Below are positions 25,622-27,745 of a stretch of DNA of 27,745 bases, piece by piece. The stretch lies in the NCBI GenBank assembly GCA_937973565.1, contig CALJKQ010000068.1, forward strand, positions 1-27,745. The letters run 5' to 3'. Under the pieces are notes generated by a model. It was given only the letters and a program-made list of their open reading frames with translations, ran no database searches and had not been told where the DNA came from. Position numbers and translations under genes: made by a program. Source of the DNA: an uncultured Saprospiraceae bacterium (lineage in GTDB: Bacteria; Bacteroidota; Bacteroidia; Chitinophagales; Saprospiraceae). The number at the start of each line of letters is the position of its first letter. The first letter of the stretch is position 1.

Positions 25622-26293
25622 ATGAAAATAGATAAAACAACCTTTACCTTTCTGAGTCAGTTAAAAAAGAACAATGATAAAATATGGTTTGAAAACCATA
25701 AGGTGGATTATAAACAACACAATGAATTGTTCCAGCAATTTTGCAATGAAGTATTCCAACATTTATCAAAAGCAGACCAATTAGAAGGCGTAAAAGTTTT
25801 TCGAATTTACAGGGATGTTCGATTTTCATCTGATAAAACTCCCTACAAAACCAACTTTGGTGCATCGTTTTCCAGGGTAAAACCTTACTTAAGAGGGGGT
25901 TACTATCTTCACATTGAACCCGGTAACAACTTTGTCGGTGGTGGATTCTGGGAGCCCAATCCGGAAGATTTAAAAAGAATCAGACAGGAAATTGCGGCTG
26001 ATCCCAAGCCTCTTCAGAAAATTCAATCGGCCAAAATATTTAAAGAATATTTTGGAGCATTGAGTGGTGATCAATTAAAAACAATGCCGAGAGGATTTGA
26101 TGCCGGTTTACCGGGAGAAGACCTTATCCGCAGAAAACAATACCTCGTTATGCGAAGGTTTGATGACAAAGCTGTATGCTCGGACGACTTTGTTCAGCAA
26201 GTGGTCAAAACCTTTAAAGCCATGCGACCATTTTTTGATTACATGTCGATGGTGTTAACCACAGACAGCAACGGAGAATCATTGTTGAAATGA
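25622..26293 (+). CDS. DUF2461 (TIGR02453) family protein
   Basis: Conserved protein of unknown biochemical role, widespread in Bacteroidota. The 223 residues carry the family signatures: FLSQLKKNNDKIWFENHK near the N-terminus, then FRIYRDVRFSSDKTPYKTNFGA, a GGYYLHIEPGNNFVGGGFW stretch and a RRFDDKAV-like C-terminal part. No signal peptide or membrane segment. It begins one base after the glycosyltransferase stop and its own stop overlaps the sirtuin start by ATGA, so all four genes from 23480 form one transcription unit. The neighbours are probably not informative about its function. Confidence 0.9.
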   Translation: MKIDKTTFTFLSQLKKNNDKIWFENHKVDYKQHNELFQQFCNEVFQHLSKADQLEGVKVFRIYRDVRFSSDKTPYKTNFGASFSRVKPYLRGGYYLHIEPGNNFVGGGFWEPNPEDLKRIRQEIAADPKPLQKIQSAKIFKEYFGALSGDQLKTMPRGFDAGLPGEDLIRRKQYLVMRRFDDKAVCSDDFVQQVVKTFKAMRPFFDYMSMVLTTDSNGESLLK

Positions 26294-26982
26294 AAAAACT
26301 GGTAGCATTGACCGGTGCCGGTATTTCTGCTGAAAGTGGTATCAAAACTTTCAGAGATGCCGATGGTTTATGGGAAGGGCACGACATTATGGAAGTTGCC
26401 AGCCCGGTAGGCTTCAACAAAAATCCATCGTTGGTACTTGATTTCTACAATCAGAGACGTCGTCAATTGAATGAGGTAAGTCCCAATGCGGCTCACTTTG
26501 CACTCAAACAACTTGAGAGCGTATTCAGCACCTGGATTATCACGCAAAATGTAGATGACCTTCATGAGAGGGCGGGTTCACAAAATATTGTCCATTTACA
26601 TGGACAATTAAAAAAGGTAAGAAGTTTGGGTCCTCCCTACCAGGTATATGATTGGACAGAAGATTTGTCTTTAAACGACAAATGCGAAAGAGGATATGGC
26701 TTACGGCCACACATCGTATGGTTTGGTGAAGAAGTTCCAGAAATGGATAACGCCATTGCTCTTATTAAGGATGCGGATGTTGTCTTGGTAATTGGATCAT
26801 CTATGCAGGTTTACCCGGCTGCCGGTTTAGTAGGGTTTGCGCCCCCTGATGCTGAGGTAATCTATATAGATCCAAGGCCTAAAATATCTTATGAACTGAG
26901 TGTGCGCAAAAAATTAAAGATTTTCGCTAAATCGGCTACAGAGGGCATGAATGATTTTTTGAAATTATATGATTTGGGTTGA
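26290..26982 (+). CDS. cobB: NAD-dependent protein deacylase (sirtuin, Sir2 family)
   Basis: Removes acyl groups from lysines using NAD+. The 230 residues show the NAD-binding ALTGAGISAESGIKTFRDADGLW, the TQNVDDLHERAG segment, catalytic His104 in HLHG, and RPHIVWFGE. Tyr53 and Arg56 in FYNQRRR match the YxxR pair of class III sirtuins (SIRT5, E. coli CobB), which favour succinyl and other acidic acyl groups. The four structural-zinc cysteines are missing: the region between HLHG and RPHIVWFGE holds one Cys (132). Zinc-less relatives are known in Bacteroidota. The ATGA overlap with the preceding DUF2461 gene indicates coupling. The symbol is by family, not proven orthology. Confidence 0.9.
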   Translation: MKKLVALTGAGISAESGIKTFRDADGLWEGHDIMEVASPVGFNKNPSLVLDFYNQRRRQLNEVSPNAAHFALKQLESVFSTWIITQNVDDLHERAGSQNIVHLHGQLKKVRSLGPPYQVYDWTEDLSLNDKCERGYGLRPHIVWFGEEVPEMDNAIALIKDADVVLVIGSSMQVYPAAGLVGFAPPDAEVIYIDPRPKISYELSVRKKLKIFAKSATEGMNDFLKLYDLG

Positions 26983-27000
26983 AATTGTTATTTATCTTTG
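26973..27000 (+). promoter_or_regulatory. Putative promoter of the small lipoprotein gene
   Basis: TTTG at 26973-26976 and TATCTTTG at 26993-27000 fit a -33/-7 pair with 16 nt spacing. The -33 lies in the last codons of the sirtuin gene. The -7 box ends 16 nt before ATG 27017. Confidence 0.5.
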
Positions 27001-27016
27001 AAAGAAAAAGATTATC

Positions 27017-27388
27017 ATGAGGAAAAATGTAATGCTGTTTATTTTGGGCTTCGCTTTATTTACCATTCAGTCTTGTAAAAAGGAAGAAGCAACAACTACA
27101 GAAAACTTAACCGCAGAATGGAATTCAACATCAATAAAGATTGATGGTGTCGCGTCCCCTGTAACAACTACTATTTTTCTGCATTTACAAGCGAGCAAGC
27201 AATTTGAAATTACAACCAATATTTCCCCATTTACACATCCAAAATCTGGAAATTGGTCTGTTAATTCGGCTGGAAATAAGCTAATTCTTGCTGGAAATGA
27301 ATGGACAATCCACCACATTGAAGGAAGTACTTTACGAATAGCATTTATTGTAGATGGAAGGGAACTTGAAATAGATTTCAAAAAATAG
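27017..27388 (+). CDS. Small lipoprotein, lipocalin-like beta fold possible
   Basis: The 123 residues begin with a lipoprotein signal peptide: basic MRKN, hydrophobic core, and lipobox TIQS|C with Cys20 as the lipidated residue. The following KKEE resembles the charged export signals of Bacteroidota surface lipoproteins, so surface exposure is possible. The mature part has alternating hydrophobic strands (TTIFLHLQ, QFEITTNI, GNWSVNSAGNKLILAG, TLRIAFIVDGRELEIDFK), like short lipocalin-like proteins common in this phylum. No ligand or role can be assigned. It has its own promoter-like element and terminator, so it is monocistronic. Confidence 0.8.
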   Translation: MRKNVMLFILGFALFTIQSCKKEEATTTENLTAEWNSTSIKIDGVASPVTTTIFLHLQASKQFEITTNISPFTHPKSGNWSVNSAGNKLILAGNEWTIHHIEGSTLRIAFIVDGRELEIDFKK

Positions 27389-27395
27389 AATTACA

Positions 27396-27432
27396 AGGCC
27401 GCCAGAAATAACTTTTATTGGCGGCCTATTTT
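27396..27432 (+). terminator. Terminator after the small lipoprotein gene
   Basis: AGGCCGCCA (27396-27404) and TGGCGGCCT (27419-27427) form a perfect 9-bp GC-rich stem with a 14-nt loop, followed by ATTTT. The stem starts 7 bp after the stop codon. The T tract is short, but the stem is strong. Confidence 0.85.
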
Positions 27433-27677
27433 GCATTTATCATTTTAAAGAAATGAATTTGAATATTTAAGATCTGTATTCCAAAAAAATTAATTTCAAA
27501 ATATTCGATAAATTTCAAATTGGATAAAATAATTTATTTGTTCACAATTCTGTGCAATTCCTAGAAAGTACAGAATAATCTTTCAATTTATTTTAATTTC
27601 TGTAACTATTTTAAGTACTTTATTGAGATATCCCTTGCAATCCAAATAATTATTAATTTTAAGTAACAATTCAGGTA
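27433..27677. other. AT-rich non-coding stretch
   Basis: No start codon here opens a reading frame of useful length, and I see no RNA gene. The sequence is very AT-rich, with runs of A and T and weak inverted repeats (for example GAATATTT at 27461 and AAATATTC at 27499) that are expected by chance at this composition. Confidence 0.6.
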
Positions 27678-27730
27678 TTAGTCCTGTAGGGACAATCAAT
27701 TTTTTGCGACGGATAAAATCCGTCGTATAA
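27678..27730. repeat. Dispersed-repeat-like double hairpin at the contig end
   Basis: Two small hairpins lie in tandem. The first is GTCC/GGAC around TGTAG (27681-27693). The second is CGACGGAT/ATCCGTCG (27707-27714 and 27718-27725) around AAA. The CCTGTAGGGACAAT core resembles, from memory, short intergenic repeats spread through many Bacteroidota genomes. The contig ends about 15 bases later, as expected if a multi-copy element stopped the assembly. No second copy is seen in this window. Confidence 0.5.
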
Positions 27731-27745
27731 TGAAAATGTAAATTG

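Noticed and set aside
27461..27506. GAATATTT and AAATATTC inverted arms in the tail region
   Set aside because: Expected by chance in such AT-rich DNA, with a long spacer and no further structure.

Overview
The window looks like one short contig from a member of the Bacteroidota, most likely Saprospiria-like. The evidence is a type IX secretion (T9SS) C-terminal sorting domain, a TonB-dependent receptor with a carboxypeptidase-regulatory-like N-terminus, little visible Shine-Dalgarno sequence, and repeated TAnnTTTG promoter -7 boxes. The placement below phylum level is inference. Positions 1-26 are not genomic: they match the end of the common Illumina TruSeq adapter, so the contig starts with untrimmed library sequence only 8 bases before the first gene.

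Layout. (1) 35-631: ribosomal proteins L21 and L27, then a strong terminator. (2) 701-2114: a THUMP-type RNA methyltransferase whose 3' end overlaps a small exported protein. (3) 2127-5316, minus strand: ribulose-phosphate 3-epimerase and a TonB-dependent receptor in one transcription unit. (4) 5488-7639: CTP synthase and a SPOUT rRNA/tRNA methyltransferase with a TTG start. (5) 7763-12119: a tight four-gene operon holding an unrecognised protein, a TPR-AAA ATPase, a MATE transporter and a CvfB-like S1 protein. (6) 12342-23045, minus strand: a single gene for a secreted T9SS protein of about 3567 residues, filling nearly 40% of the window. (7) 23480-26982: two family-2 glycosyltransferases, a DUF2461 protein and a sirtuin, closely packed. 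(8) 27017-27388: a small lipoprotein with its own promoter and terminator, followed by AT-rich non-coding DNA that ends in a repeat-like double hairpin.

How the parts relate. Ribosomal proteins, RNA methyltransferases, rpe and pyrG are housekeeping. The surface-related part is the giant T9SS protein with the divergently placed glycosyltransferase pair; a role in adhesion or cell-surface/matrix polymers is inference. The least explained unit is the coupled pair at 7763-9927. Its AAA module keeps Walker A, sensor-1 Asn and both arginine-finger positions but carries Gln where the catalytic Walker B Glu should be, and its partner belongs to no family I recognise. Among promoters I could see, the giant gene has the best -33/-7 pair and by far the longest leader, about 115 nt, against very short leaders elsewhere.

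No tRNA, rRNA, CRISPR array, insertion sequence or phage gene was recognised.
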